From the NCBI GenBank assembly GCA_021018995.1, contig CM037588.1, positions 84,665,765 through 84,729,764 on the forward strand: 64,000 nt of DNA, written 5' to 3'. Numbering within the stretch: the first letter of the stretch is position 1; the number at the start of each line of letters is the position of its first letter. This DNA is from Chloranthus sessilifolius. Taxonomy: Eukaryota > Streptophyta > Magnoliopsida > Chloranthales > Chloranthaceae. The notes beneath the pieces were generated by a model. That model searched no databases. It saw nothing but the letters and a program-made list of their open reading frames with translations, and had not been told where the DNA came from. Positions 34,295-45,830 of the stretch are shown here, piece by piece. Both the position numbers and the translations under genes were made by a program.

Positions 34295-35482
34295 TTCCCC
34301 GTCTCGTTGCCTGTGTGATCCACGTCTTGCTCCACATCATCACCAGATCGAGAACTAGATGCACCAGACATTTACTCTCGTGCCCTCACGATGCATTGAG
34401 AGGCGGTGGTCGGGAAACAATATTGCATCATCTCCATGAGAATTGCTTCATGGAAATCTAATTGGTGGTTGAGAGTGGTCAAATCATCCAGGGGACTCGG
34501 TGTAGGCTGGGGTGGAGGTCCCTACTGTGGAGGTGCATGTTCCGGATGTGCCGTTTCATCCTGGGTGTATTCTGCGACATGGTGATAGTGTCAATCTAAG
34601 ACACTTTTCTTCAACTTCTGGGAACTCAAATTCCAATCTTCCAACCTATACCTCTTGATGCTATCTGTCCACTGTGGTTCATTTAGCGATATCACATAGT
34701 CATCTTCAACATTCATATTCCTCTATCATTCGGGATATGAGGCGGGCATAAGGCGTCAATTTCAATGGTTTCTTCCTTGACTCTAACATCTAATCATGGG
34801 CATATTTCAGCCTTTCCCAAACCACATCCGGTGCACTAAACCAACGCTCATTGTGCGCAGTGTACAAAGCCTGTTGCATTACCCCTACTCTCTTCTGCTC
34901 GTGTCGTAATGGGTAGAGATTACACCGAAACAAAACATCTAATAACCACATATCAGGTGGGAACTATGATCTCCTAATTGACCATCCTGACTAGTGTTCT
35001 CCATCGGTCATTCTCGCAATGATCTCATGAAACGGTACGGTCTTAGAGTAAGGTTATAACATGCCTTTATCTTTCACAAAATATGGGTAGGCATCCATTG
35101 CGGTAGTGATGTGGTTAATGTCTAATTCGAAAATCTTGCCATCGATTTTCATGCAAAGGTTTTCGTTCTCACAAACATGGAAATTCTGGTAGAACAGTTT
35201 CACTAGCCGCAGGTAATAATATTCATTGAGGGGTTCGAGCAGGGTTTTCGAACCCACTGTGTCAAGGAAGTTGAATGACCATATGGTCATATCTTGATCC
35301 TCAAAAAGGTCCTTGTTGAAAGACCATTCAGTTTCAAACCCTTTTACATCCCAACATGTTGTTGGTCGATCCCTTGGTTGTGGTGGGTGATCAGTCTTGC
35401 GCCGCTTCGAAGTTGGGGTTTTCTAAGTGACTTTTTTCTTTGAGGTCAGGGTTTTTGAAGTATCGGACTTCTTAGGTGCCAT
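34295..35482 (-). pseudogene. Chromovirus extra ORF, putative plant transposon protein domain
   Basis: The start at 35482 gives MAPKKSDTSKTLTSKKK followed by another basic stretch with KRRKTD, nuclear-signal-like. The domain then reads KTLLEPLNEYYYLRLVKLFYQ, CMKIDGKIFELDINHITTAM and, further on, LLDVLFRCNLYPLRHEQKRV and ALYTAHNERWFSAPDVVWER. These blocks correspond in order to LFYQ, FLVLIDDFE, LFIDQVLRKNIYCSGHQQER and the following helix of the Athila-A extra ORF, so both belong to one domain family. A Ser/Asp-rich tail ends near 34295. There is no membrane segment. Broken a few times. Function unknown. Confidence 0.65.
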
Positions 35483-36305
35483 AGAAGCGAAATAAAGAAC
35501 TTCAAATTTAAATGAAAGTTACCTCATTTTGGTGTGAATGCGAGAATGAAGCGAATCGTTACGGGAGAATAGGAGTACTCGTAGTTCTTGAAGAGAAAGT
35601 GGCAAGTTCTCGTGGAAGAAAGGACAAAAACCCTAAATTCTCGAGCTATTTTCATGTGAATGAAGAGAAATGGGCACTTAGCCCATATATATAGTAAGAT
35701 TCGCTAGAGCAAAAACCAAGGTTCGCTCTAGCGAATTCCAAATTACACAGAGTTGATTGAAAAATCGCTCGAGCGATCACAAAAATTTGCTTGAGCGAAT
35801 GTATTTGTGAAGGGTTCACTTGAGCGATTTCTGAAATTTGCTCGAGCGAATTCGCTCAGCAGTTTACTAAGTTGAAACAGTCTATGGACTATTCAGAGGC
35901 TTTAAGTCCTCTTTTGTTTTCCATTTTCACCTGCATTCAATATCTGGATATTCACACACATATTCATCCACAACACAGTAAATTAAATTTAGGTTCTCCA
36001 ATTTCCAATTAACATTGATATCATAGGAATTAAACTAAAAATTCTTAAGAGCGATAACCCATATAATGCATTCTCTTTAAATGAGCATAACCACAATTTT
36101 GATAGCTTTAAGTTAACACATCCAACTACAAAATTCTCATTACTTCCCTCTAGTTTACACTATGAAGGGACAGCTGGGATTAAGCCAACAATACATTGAA
36201 AGGATCAATTACTACAACAAGATGACTAATGTTGGGACATCAGCCCATATTACATTGTTGAATTTTCATTCCTTAGTACACAATTACCCATAAAATTTTA
36301 ACATA
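35483..36305 (-). promoter_or_regulatory. Spacer with TATA box and CTCGAGCGA array before the extra ORF
   Basis: Read on the minus strand, words such as GCTCGAGCGATTTTT, TCGCTCAAGTGAACC and TTCGCTAGAGCGAACC (35870 to 35700) come first. Then TATATATA follows (about 35697-35688) and, some 200 bp later, the ATG at 35482. The same words are found in the 3' LTR of this element (32610-32785). A promoter for the extra ORF is a reasonable inference. From 35880 to 36300 I see nothing further. Confidence 0.6.
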
Positions 36306-37463
36306 TTTCAATTGAAAAGATGTGGGTACTAGTCGAGGATCTCTGCTTCACATTCCCAAGTGGCTTCAGTAGTTGAGTGATTTCCTCACCTCACTAGCAT
36401 AAGTGGAATCCGCTTGGTCTGCTAGGTCTGCTCCTTACTGTCCAAAATCTGTATTAGTTCTGCCGCTATGGTCAAATCTTCTTAAAGTTCGATGGGTTAG
36501 TAGTCCAAGATGTGAGTCGGGTCCTTCATGTACTTCTGCAACATTAATACATGGAACACATTATGCATACTCGATAGTTGCAGTGGCAAAGCAACCCGAT
36601 ATGCCTCTTCACCGACCCGGCCCAGTATCTTAAAAGGTCCAACGTAGCATGGACTTAGTGTCCCATGTCTTCTGAAATGCATCATGCCTTTAGTCTGTGA
36701 AATGTTGATGAACACATGATCCCCAATCTAAAAAGATGTGGGGTGTCAGTACGCATAGAGATAACAAGAAATAAAGGCAATTAATTATATTGAGTTTACC
36801 TGAAACTTGACATTTATTCTCTTGAGGTCGGCATAACTCTTCGGTCTGCTCTGGGCAACCCTTAACCTCCCACGAATTAACCAAATTGCTTCGGTCGTGC
36901 TTTTAACAATCTCCAGGCCTAACAGGAGCTTCTCACTGGTCTCTTCTCAGTTGAGTGAAGATTTACACCTCCGACAGTAAAGTGCTTCGAAGGGAGCCAC
37001 CCCAATGCTTGCCTGATAGCTATTATTTTAGGCAAATTTCATCAGGTGCAGGTGCTTGTCCCATGATCCTTCGAAGTCAACCATATAGGCCCAAAGCATT
37101 TCTTCAATTATCTGGTTCACCCTTTTGATTTTCCCATCAGTCAGAGGGTGAAATACCGAACTAAACTCTAGCTTGGAACCCATTAGTTCTTGGAAATGTT
37201 GACAAAATTCTGAGGTGTAGAGTGGGTCTCTGTCAAAAATTATGATGGCAGGTATACCATGCAGTGGAACAATCTCCTTGAGGTACAACTTTGTAAGCTT
37301 ATTGGATGTATACCTCGTACTGTATGGTAGGAAGTGGGTGGATTTAGTTAATCGATCCACAATTACCCAAAATGGCATTGTGTCCTTTCATTGATCTCGG
37401 TAATTCACGGATAAAATCTATGGATATGGCTTCCCATTTCCACTTAGGTATTGATAGAGGTTG
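36306..37463 (-). pseudogene. Chromovirus integrase C-terminal part with chromodomain
   Basis: Minus-strand blocks in order are QPLSIPKWKWEAISIDFI, VIVDRLTKSTHFLPYSTRY, LYLKEIVPLHGIPAIIIFDR, FHPLTDGKIKRVNQIIEEML, GSWDKHLHLMKFA, and then LSPCYVGPFKILGRVGEEAY and NVFHVLMLQKYMKDPTHIL (the GPF/Y part). A chromodomain remnant follows, with EATWECEAEILD and YPHLF near 36310-36370. The GPF/Y plus chromodomain arrangement marks a chromovirus, and the block wording fits Tekay/Del. Broken. The N-terminal part should lie beyond the nested Tat-2. Confidence 0.82.
37459..37463. repeat. Putative target duplication GGTTG of Tat-2
   Basis: These are the five bases before the LTR start TGTGCAA. They belong to the chromovirus integrase codons for QPL, read on the minus strand. 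The partner is expected outside the window. Confidence 0.5.
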
Positions 37464-38173
37464 TGTGCAATGATGGGAATCATGATGATCCCGACATGAC
37501 GATGCGCACTCTCCTAAAAAATTTAGAGTCGCCACCCGGAGATTCTACTATCGTAGGAAACCTAAATTAATTTTTATAAGCACCGAAGTGCCACAAATAT
37601 GACTCTGAATCATCAGACTACGCCAAAGGTTCTTGGGTAGGGGCTTCGGTTATCGATCGAGAAGGTGTTAGGCACCCGATCAACCTACTTAATGTGGTCT
37701 TTACTTATGGCCAAAACAAGAATAAAAATAAAGAAGTAAAAAACCCTTCCTCTTGCCTTAAAGGCACTAAGATTCTATTTGTGCCCCTTCATTCCTACCA
37801 AAATTTTGACGGCGTAACAGCACAAATGCGAGGATAGAGAAAGAACTGAGAAGGTAGAGGAATAGTGGGGAGAGTTGGAGCTCTCAGGCACTTGTTGCAC
37901 CACTGTGGACCTTTGTGTAGGTATTCTTTGGTGAGCTTCTAATGGCTTGTATGGTGGAATGAAGGGTTCTAGCTCCTAAGGCATGCTAGCTAAGAGATAG
38001 AGAGGGAAGGCTAGGGGGTAGCACACACCTAAACTAAGAAGTTTTTTATGAAAGGCATGGTCTAAGGGTAGGTTTGAAGTTCTGGAATTTGTAAGCAAAA
38101 GGGCACTAAAGGGGAGAGAGAGAGGGAGTTCTTAATCTCTTTTTTTCCAAAAAATTCAAGCCCTTTCAAAGGG

Positions 38174-38178
38174 AGGGG
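38174..38178. repeat. Target site duplication AGGGG, left copy
   Basis: AGGGG precedes the first TG of Athila-C and recurs at 45826-45830 after its last CA. Confidence 0.85.
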
Positions 38179-38407
38179 TGTTAAGTAGTGAAAAATACCA
38201 TTTTTCACCCCTAAACATGAGCCTTGAAAGACCCTTGAGAAGACTAAATAAGTGCTTTAGTGTGCATTTTACAGCTAACCAATCAGACAGGTCCAAATCC
38301 GAAAAGCATCCCAAAAAGATCAAAAAGCTGACAGCTCATGTCAAGATTAAAGAAGGAGTGAAGAAACAGCCTCAGCAATGGCTAAAGAGGGTCTAAAAGA
38401 GCAGACA

Positions 38408-38680
38408 AAGACCTGAAGCAAGAAAGAGAGCCATTTGCAAAGAAGAATGGGAGCCTAGAGTTCAATTCGCAAAGAACTTCTACTATTCGCAAAGAACTTC
38501 TACTATTCGCAAAGAACTTTGAACTTTGCGAAAAGAAGAAAACACTCTGCGAAAAGAAGAGAAGTCCTTTGCGAAAAGATCTCTTGAAGCCAAAATGCTT
38601 TGCGAAAAGATCTCCTGAAGCCAAAATGCTTTGCGAAGAGAGCTTCTGGAGCCAAACTACTTTGCGAAAAAGCCCTTAAA
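38408..38680 (+). repeat. U3 array of TTCGCAAAGAA / TTTGCGAAAAG motifs
   Basis: About ten copies of TTCGCAAAG or its near complement TTTGCGAAAAG are spaced by 20-30 bp, followed by TATA about 350 bp later. A counterpart array is at about 44222-44480 in the 3' LTR. Confidence 0.8.
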
Positions 38681-39028
38681 CTATGCAAATGGCATTCTGG
38701 GATTTGTACCGTCCAAGGGTATTTCAGAAACTTTGCACGCGCCCAATGCTTTTAAAACCCAAGGACATTCGAAGATTCTCGAGCACGAACCAAAGGCATA
38801 TTCCACCCCATGTGAACACCCAAAGATGAAATTACTTGGCGGGAACTTCTAGAAGCTCAAACAGATTTTTGAATTACATAATGAATTGATACCTCTGCTT
38901 CGATTGGTGAATCGGATCAAGCATTTCGATTGGCGAGCATCCGGATCCCGGTGCTCGACTCCTATTGGTTGATATAGATCTATCCAATTCTCGATTGGTT
39001 GATACACATCCGAGTGGCTTAGGGAAAA

Positions 39029-39038
39029 CTATAAATAG
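39029..39038 (+). promoter_or_regulatory. TATA box of Athila-C
   Basis: CTATAAATAG in the context GGGAAAACTATAAATAGACG. The same context is present in the 3' LTR near 44815. Confidence 0.65.
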
Positions 39039-39449
39039 ACGAACCATTTGCCCAATTTGGGTATCCAGATTTTAGAGTTTTCATCTCTGCTTCCTCATTC
39101 GGCCGATAGTTTATCCGAACTCAGAATCCTTCTTGTAGTTTACCTTTGAGAGCCATTGTGAGTGATTTGTACTTCCAAGTTCGATTCAAGATCAGAATCG
39201 AGGGCTCTCTAAGAAGCCGTGCTCGTAATTTGTAACGTTGGATTTTAAAAGGTTGTCAGAATTTGTGTCTTCTCATTGAGTCATGTCGAGGGTTCCAATG
39301 TTCACCTTAGTGCATTAGACTTCTTTAGATTCACTTATCCGCATCCAACTTCCCTTAATTCATCATCCTGTGAATTAGCTTGGTAACCTAATTCAAGCAA
39401 AGATTTACGGATGTTCATGTTCAACTAAAGAATAGGCCACAACTATTGG

Positions 39450-39476
39450 ATGATCTGTGACCATTGGATGGATCAT
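39450..39476 (+). promoter_or_regulatory. Leader hairpin in Athila-C 5' LTR
   Basis: Arms ATGATC and GATCAT enclose TGTGACCATTGGATG. The 3' LTR copy is at 45278-45305. This family has one copy, where Athila-A, B and D show two. Confidence 0.55.
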
Positions 39477-39995
39477 AGCCATAAGTCTAAACCTATTCCT
39501 TAATTCGATTTATTTCTCTTACATCCGTGCCGGTAGCCGATGAAGATTGAATCTGCTCGTTGAACTCTGATTCTCCATTAAAATTCGAGGCTAAAGTACA
39601 TGAAGCTATTATTTCGCATTTGTCTTATTTTAAACATCTCCCCAACTCGGATCTCGATCATGTAGTTAATTCTTTTCTTTATTTGCTTATAATTAAATGT
39701 GACACAATCCAACACTCTTTTATCTATTCTTTTTATAGATAATTATAGAGCCAGATCCGTAGCACAGATCCGAGGTTTATCTCTCGTTAGACAAACTTCT
39801 CTCGTGGACGATCTTGAAATACTTACTTTTAAAACTTGCTACAATTGGCCCTGATCTTGCAGGCCAGTGTTAGCCCCAATGTGCTGATATCCCTTTCATA
39901 AGTTAACATCCATATAACTTAGCATTCTTTAATTCTTTAATTTTTGATTCATAATGCACACAATTATGGCACACTTGGAGCGACAACAAGTTTTT

Positions 39996-40013
39996 TGGCG
40001 CCGTTGTCGGGAA
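39996..40013 (+). promoter_or_regulatory. Primer binding site, tRNA-Asp
   Basis: TGGCGCCGTTGTCGGGAA lies seven bases after the LTR, close to the plant tRNA-Asp complement. Confidence 0.82.
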
Positions 40014-40440
40014 GTTTGTTCTAAAATAGATAAACCTATGTTTATTTTCATTTTATTTTAATTTTTTGCTTTAAACCACTTTGCATTCCAAGTGCTTGAT
40101 TAAATGTCTCTGACGATTTAGTATAGAAAACTGCTTTTCTTTGTGAAATTTTATTTTATTTTTATTTTTCGAAGTTTTTATTCTTTGCCTTCTAGTTATT
40201 TGAATAAATCTGCTTGCCACTCTTTTGTCTTTTTGTCAAATTTGGGCGAGCTTTGAGTTTTTCTTTTATTTTGTCAATACTTGAATAAGGTAATCTTGCT
40301 TGCGGTTTTTGGATGTTTGCAGATCTGGAGCAAAAGTCAACAAGGAGCATTTGGACCAAATGGAGCAGATCTGCTTGAGTTTGCATCCCTTCTCCTTTGT
40401 ATTCATTTTCTATTTTAAATTCTTGAGAACCAGCAATTCA
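40014..40440 (+). other. Athila-C leader, no gene seen
   Basis: T-rich leader between primer site and coding remnant. It resembles the leader of Athila-D (57228-57760): both contain GGAGCAGATCTGC, a stop-rich T tract and CTTCTAGTTATTTGAATAAA-like text. Confidence 0.6.
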
Positions 40441-41560
40441 GTGCTTAATGTCCTGCTTTTGATTTACATGAGAAAATTCAAAAAAATGAAAAAACAGAAA
40501 ATAACAAAATTGTTGAAAAAGAGGAGAAATTTGTTCCTCACCTCCCATTTCCCCATGCAATGAAGTCAGTTTCTCCTTTTGACAAAGGAAGCACAAAAAT
40601 TGAGGAAATGATGGAGACATTCAAGCAAGTTAAAATTAATCTACTTCTCCTTGATGCAATCAAACAGTCCCCGCTTATGCAAAATTTCTCAAAGAGGTGT
40701 GCACCCACAAAAGGCAATCTAGGATACATTTATCCAAGAAGGCCTTTCTTTGTGGAGAAAATCAACCAAGTGCTATCAATTGCAACACCACCTAAGATGC
40801 AAGACCACGAATCCCCACAATCCCCTGCATCATTGGGGAGCACACCATTGAGAAAGCCTTGCTAGATCGGGTGCTAGTGTCAACTGCTTCCCTATTACAT
40901 CTATGAGAAGCTAGGTTTGGGAGAATTGAAACCCACTCAAGTGGTGTTACTAATGACAGATCTGAAAGGAAACCTATGGGGTTGATTGAAGATGTTTTGG
41001 TAGGAGTAGACAAGTTTTTCTACCCTGACTTTTTGGTGTTGGACATGGAACCAACCAAAAGTACCACGCCATCCTGTCATTCAGGAAGACCATTCACAGC
41101 TCTGACTAATGCATGCATTCAATGCGTCCGGCATCATGGAGGTGTCTTTTGGAAATATGAAAGTTAAATTGAATGTGTATAATCTCATTACTCAACCTCA
41201 ATTCTCTCGAGGAATGTTTCCATGTTGACATCATTGATGAGTGGTGGAGGAGTCTTTACAAACATTTCGCAAGGTAAAGACTCCACCACAATTTAGAAAT
41301 AATTGGGGATCACGAGAATGAAGGAAAAGGAGATCAAATTCAGCAGAGTCTGCTTTGTGCAAGGCACTCACCAACGATCATCAAGTTCTCTCTCTTGGAG
41401 ACTGCTCCTCCCCTCTTCCACAAGTTACCAAGGAAGCTTCAACTCACCGAACGAAGAACGAGGATGGATGCCTACACTAGCTCCAGTTGTACAAAGAAAA
41501 GGTTAAATCATTCCATGATAGGAGCCTCATGAGAAAAGAATTCATCGGGGTCCAAGGTAT
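40441..41560 (+). pseudogene. Athila-C gag-protease remnant
   Basis: Fragments matching the Athila-A and B protease region are visible: SPFDKGSTKIEEMMETFKQV, VLSIATPPK and LIEDVLVGVDKFFYP, then DFLVLDMEPTKST and NACIQC. A short piece near 41500-41570 recalls the C-terminal end of integrase. RT, RNase H and most of integrase are absent. Heavily broken. Confidence 0.75.
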
Positions 41561-43972
41561 GGTTATAATTTCTCTTTTAGGCATCTTTGTTTTCTCCATT
41601 TGCATCCACTTTTCCCATCCTGGACTCTGAGATCATTTTTCTTTTTAGGAATCATGTAGGATAATGAGTAGTGAATCATAGGCTGTTTTGAATATTCAAT
41701 GGACCCACTAATTTTATTTTCCTTGATTTCTTCATCATAAAGGGGTCTCATTGTGTGTGAACCCTGCTTTTAATATGTGCTCCCATGCTTCATTATTTTT
41801 TTCATACACATCAACAAAGGGGTCAATCTTATGAATCTTGCTTTTCACCGTATTCACGCTAATCATTTTTATAATCACTTAGATTCATAAGTATCTCAGG
41901 CTTTTGGGTTTGTTTCTTTGGGCTTAGGATATATCATTTGGCATTAGATTTTCTGTTTTAGGAATTTTAGTTTCAAATTCTGTTTTTAGATCGCTGATTT
42001 TGTTTTCTTTCTTAGGTTAATGTGTCCTCGTTTTTGATTTTTCGTCATTTTTTACGTGAGTACAGTTAGTTTCTAACTTTGTTTTCCTATTTTGCATTAA
42101 CAAATTCTGTTTTGTATCAACACTTTTCTATTTTTTTCAACTTTGTATTCATCCTTACCTTGTTTTTTTGTTTCTCTGTTATTAGCATTAGTTTCCTTCC
42201 ATTTGCATAGTAATCCTTCTATTTGTTAGATTTTATTTAGTTCTAGCGTTGTTTTGTTGATTTTTCTTGCATTTGTATATCATGTTTTTCCTTGCTCATA
42301 TCTTGATTTACATTTTTATTTTCATATAGTTTAGATTTTTTACATTCTTAGTTTTTCTTTCTTCTTTTACCTCTCCTAGTCTCTCATTGTCTAGAACATT
42401 GAGGACAATGTTCATCTTAGGTTTGGGGTGTGGCAAGTCCCTAGGAATAGTTAACATAAATCACCTAAGTAATTAATTTACTTAAGAATCATGACAACTA
42501 GAAAATTTAAAATTCCTTTGCCAAATTTAGACATTCTAAACCTTGCAATATTCTACATTTCCATGATGATTACACCATAAAAACATCTTGGTATCAAGAC
42601 GTAGTAAGTCAAAAGGAAGAAAAAGGTAAAGATATACTTAAAAGCTCAAGGAAAAACCATAACCTGAGAATTGAGCCCATATATTTTCCATCTCTGTTGA
42701 AGAGTGATCGAGGCAATTTTTCTAATTCAAAGGATTTGGTGAGGCATTAGATCCACTAGAAATTAGGAAACTCCAAATCAAAACAAGCAACAACATTCAT
42801 GAAAGCGAGGAAAAGATCAAGGCCTTCTTTGAATGACTTGAACCTATGAGAACCAACCAAGAAAAATCTGCCTTTGTTTGTACCCCATTTGAGTCAGAAT
42901 CCTACAATTCTTCATCAAAATACTCAAAAGTACTTGCACCGAACCTATGGAACCAATTCAGCCTTCCCTCACTCGAGAATTCGGAGGTAAAGGAGAAAGA
43001 ATGAAGATGGACCATTTCGGGCAACATCAAGAAAATGAAGAGAAAATACCTCAAAAACAGGCAATATGGTGATGAGAAAAGAAGAGACAAACAATGTAAA
43101 AAAGTTGCAAGCAAAAAGGCAAAAAGGGACCTTATGTTGAAAAATGCAAGATCAAAGAAAGAACTGATCACGTGAATGTGAGAATCTCGAAAAGAAGAAG
43201 AAAGAAGCTAAACTCAAAAGGTGGAGTCATGAACCATCTCCGCACTTCACAGTTCTCAAATTCAAACCTCTGTTCAAAGCCTTTCCTTGAAACTTCACTC
43301 CATAAGCCACACAAACAAACCTAGATTAAAAGCCCTTGTGATCCAAAGTTGAGTGAGCTGTCATGTGGAGATAAGAAGTGACCCAATCTATGGTGAGGAG
43401 ATGTCAATGATGCCATTGCCTAAGAATCATGCCTATGCTCATGCTTACATATCCATTTGGGAGATGTAACTGCTCTTGAGCTTGAGTGAAAATGAACCCC
43501 TCAACAAAAACACTGATGAGAGTTTGCCCTGGTGAGTGTTTGGGTTGGAACTTGAGCACCTTAAGTATGACTCATAACCTAATTTTTATCCATAGGATAA
43601 GCTTATGCAGCACATTTGTATGATTTTCTATGACTGTTCACAGTTGGAAATATTGAAACATTCATGAGGTTTATAAATGTTTAAATTCTGCAAACAATAA
43701 TCAAATTTTGTTTCATCATTGATTCAAGAGTAACTAACCTCTCCTTGATTGCTCATTTGATAATATTGCACTGATGTTAACTGTTTCATGGAGAAGTTTG
43801 TGGGTACCTTCACTGAAAACCCTCAGAAGACTTCACTCCTCCTCTAGGGATCACCTAGGGGTTGAAGAGGCGTGTTGCATATGCTAAATGCACCTGTGCT
43901 TCCTACAAAAGTGGCTCTTTACTTTGTTTTTTATGTTTCTTTGCTCGTGGACTAGCAAAGCTTAGGTTTGTG
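41561..43972 (+). other. Athila-C 3' non-coding region
   Basis: No gene. T-rich text (41570-42400) parallels Athila-D 58150-58860 (ATGAATCTTG, TTCATACACATCA). A polypurine-like tract lies at 42421, then the block shared with Athila-A, B2 and D (42560-42900), and the conserved 90-bp block at 43829-43915 before the 3' LTR. Confidence 0.7.
42421..42434 (+). promoter_or_regulatory. Internal polypurine-like tract of Athila-C
   Basis: GTTTGGGGTGTGGC follows GAGGACAATGTTCATCTTAG. It is the counterpart of 27504 and 58891. Confidence 0.5.
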
Positions 43973-45825
43973 TGTTAAGTAGTGAAAAATACCATTTTTC
44001 ACCCCTAAACATGAGCCTTGAAAGACCCTTGAGAAGACTAAATAAGTGCTTTAGTGTGCATTTTACAGCTAACCAATCAGACAGGTCCAAATCCGAAAAG
44101 CATCCCAAAAAGATCAAAAGTCGACACCATGTCAAGATTAAAGAAGGAGAGAAGAAACAGCCTCAGCAATGGCTAAAGAGGGTCTAAAAGAGCAGCCAAA
44201 GACCTGAAGCAAGAAAGAGAGCCATTCGCAAAGAAGAATGGGAGCCTAGAGTTCAATTCAAGAAGAACTTCTACTATTCAGAAGAACTTCTACTATTCGC
44301 AAAGAACTTTGAACTTTGCGAAAGAAGAAAACACTCTACTTAAAAGAAGAGAAGTCCTTTGCGAAAAGATCTCTGAGCCAAAATGCTTTTGCGAAAAGAT
44401 CTCCTGAAGCCAAAATGCTTTGCAAGAGAGCTTCGAGCCAAACTACTTTGCGAAAAGCCCTTAAACTATGCGAAATGGCATTCGGGATTTGCCGTCCAAG
44501 GGTATTTCAGAAACTTTGCACGCCCAATGCATTTTAAAACCCAAGGACATTAGGAAGATTACGAAACACGAACCAAAGGCATATTCCACCCCATGTGAAC
44601 ACCCAAAGATGAAATTACTTGGGAACTTCTACAAGCTCAAACAGATTTTGAATTACATAATGTAATTGATACCTCTGTTTCTGATTGGTGAACCGGATCA
44701 AGCATTTTCGATTGGCGAGCAGATCTGGATCACGGTGCTCGACTCCTATTGGTTGATACTGGATCTATCCAATTCTGATTGGTTGATACACATCTGAGCT
44801 GGCTTAGGGAAAACTATAAATAGACGAACCATTTGCCCAATTTGGGTATCCAGATTTTGAGTTTTCATCTCTGTTTCCCTCATTCCGGTCGGATAGTTTA
44901 TCTCGAACCCCCATAATCCCTTCTTGTAGTTTACCTTTGAGAGCCATTGTGAGTGATTTGTACTTCCAAGTTCGGATTCAAGGATCGTAATCGAGGCTCT
45001 CGAGAAGCTCGGATCAGAAGTCCGAGGGCTCTCTAAAAGCCGTGCTCTGTAATTGTAACGTTGGATTTTAAAAGGTTCTTTGTAATTTGTGTCTTCTCCA
45101 TTGGAGTCATGTCGAGGTTCCAATGTTCACCTTAGTGCATTAGACTTCTTTAGATTCACTTATCCGCATCAAACTTCCCTTAATTCATCATCCCATGCGA
45201 ATTAGCGTTGGTAACCTAATTCAAGCAGATTCTGATGATGTTCATGTTCGAACTAAAGAATAGGCCACAACTATTGGATGATCTGTGACCATTGGACGAG
45301 ATCATAGCCATAAGTCTAAACCTATTCCTTAATTGGTTTATTTCTCTTACATCTGTCTTGGTAGCGATGAAGATTGAATCTGCTCTGTTGAACTACAGAT
45401 TCTCCATTAAAATTCAGAGGCTAAAGTACATGAAGCTATTATTTCTGCATTTGTCTTATTTTAAACATCTCCCCAACTCGGATCTGGATCATGTAGTTAA
45501 TTCTTTTCTTTATTTGCTTATAGTTAAATGTGACACAATCCAACACTCTCTTTTATCTATTCTTTTTTATAGATAATTATAGAGCCAGATCTGGTAGCAC
45601 AGATCTGGAGGTTTATCTCTCAGTTTAGACAAACTTCTCTGTGGACGATCTTGAAATACTTACTTTTAAAACTTGCTACAATTGGCCCTGATCTTGCAGG
45701 CCAGTGTTAGCCCCAATGTGCTGATATCCCTTTCATAAGTTAACATCCATATAACTTAGCATTCTTTAATTCTTTAATTTTTGATTCATAATGCACATAA
45801 TTATGGCACACTTGGAGCGACAACA
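43973..45825 (+). repeat. Athila-C 3' LTR
   Basis: 1853 bp, TGTTAAGTAGTG to GCGACAACA, partner of 38179-39988. Substitutions are few; length differences are mostly one or two bases and cluster at CG, CAG and CTG positions. Confidence 0.88.
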
Positions 45826-45830
45826 AGGGG
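45826..45830. repeat. Target site duplication AGGGG, right copy
   Basis: Matches 38174-38178. Together they prove the insertion boundaries of Athila-C inside the Tat-2 LTR. Confidence 0.85.

Larger units (their letters stand above)
31454..37463 (-). mobile_element. Tekay/Del-type chromovirus, right part visible, minus strand
   Basis: On the minus strand I read integrase with chromodomain (37463 to about 36310), a motif-rich spacer, an extra ORF (35482 to about 34295), 3' non-coding sequence, a G-rich polypurine tract and the 3' LTR (33703 to 31454). It is inserted in the Athila-A 3' LTR and is itself cut at 37464 by Tat-2 within integrase. About ten or more breaks. An extra ORF between pol and the 3' LTR is unusual for this lineage as far as I know. 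Confidence 0.75.
38179..39988 (+). repeat. Athila-C 5' LTR
   Basis: 1810 bp, TGTTAAGTAGTG to GCGACAACA. It holds a U3 array of TTCGCAAAG words (about 38408-38680), TATA at 39029-39038 and one leader hairpin (39450-39476). Confidence 0.88.
38179..45825 (+). mobile_element. Athila-C: complete small non-autonomous Athila-type element
   Basis: 7647 bp with two LTRs (38179-39988 and 43973-45825), a tRNA-Asp primer site, only a remnant of gag-protease coding sequence, and about 2.4 kb of conserved 3' non-coding sequence. Both outer ends carry AGGGG. Long stretches of the two LTRs are identical (for example the first 120 bp, and all but one of the last 165 bp), so the insertion looks young, although small length differences are numerous. 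It cannot have moved on its own proteins; a related autonomous Athila probably supplied them. Broken. Confidence 0.88.
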
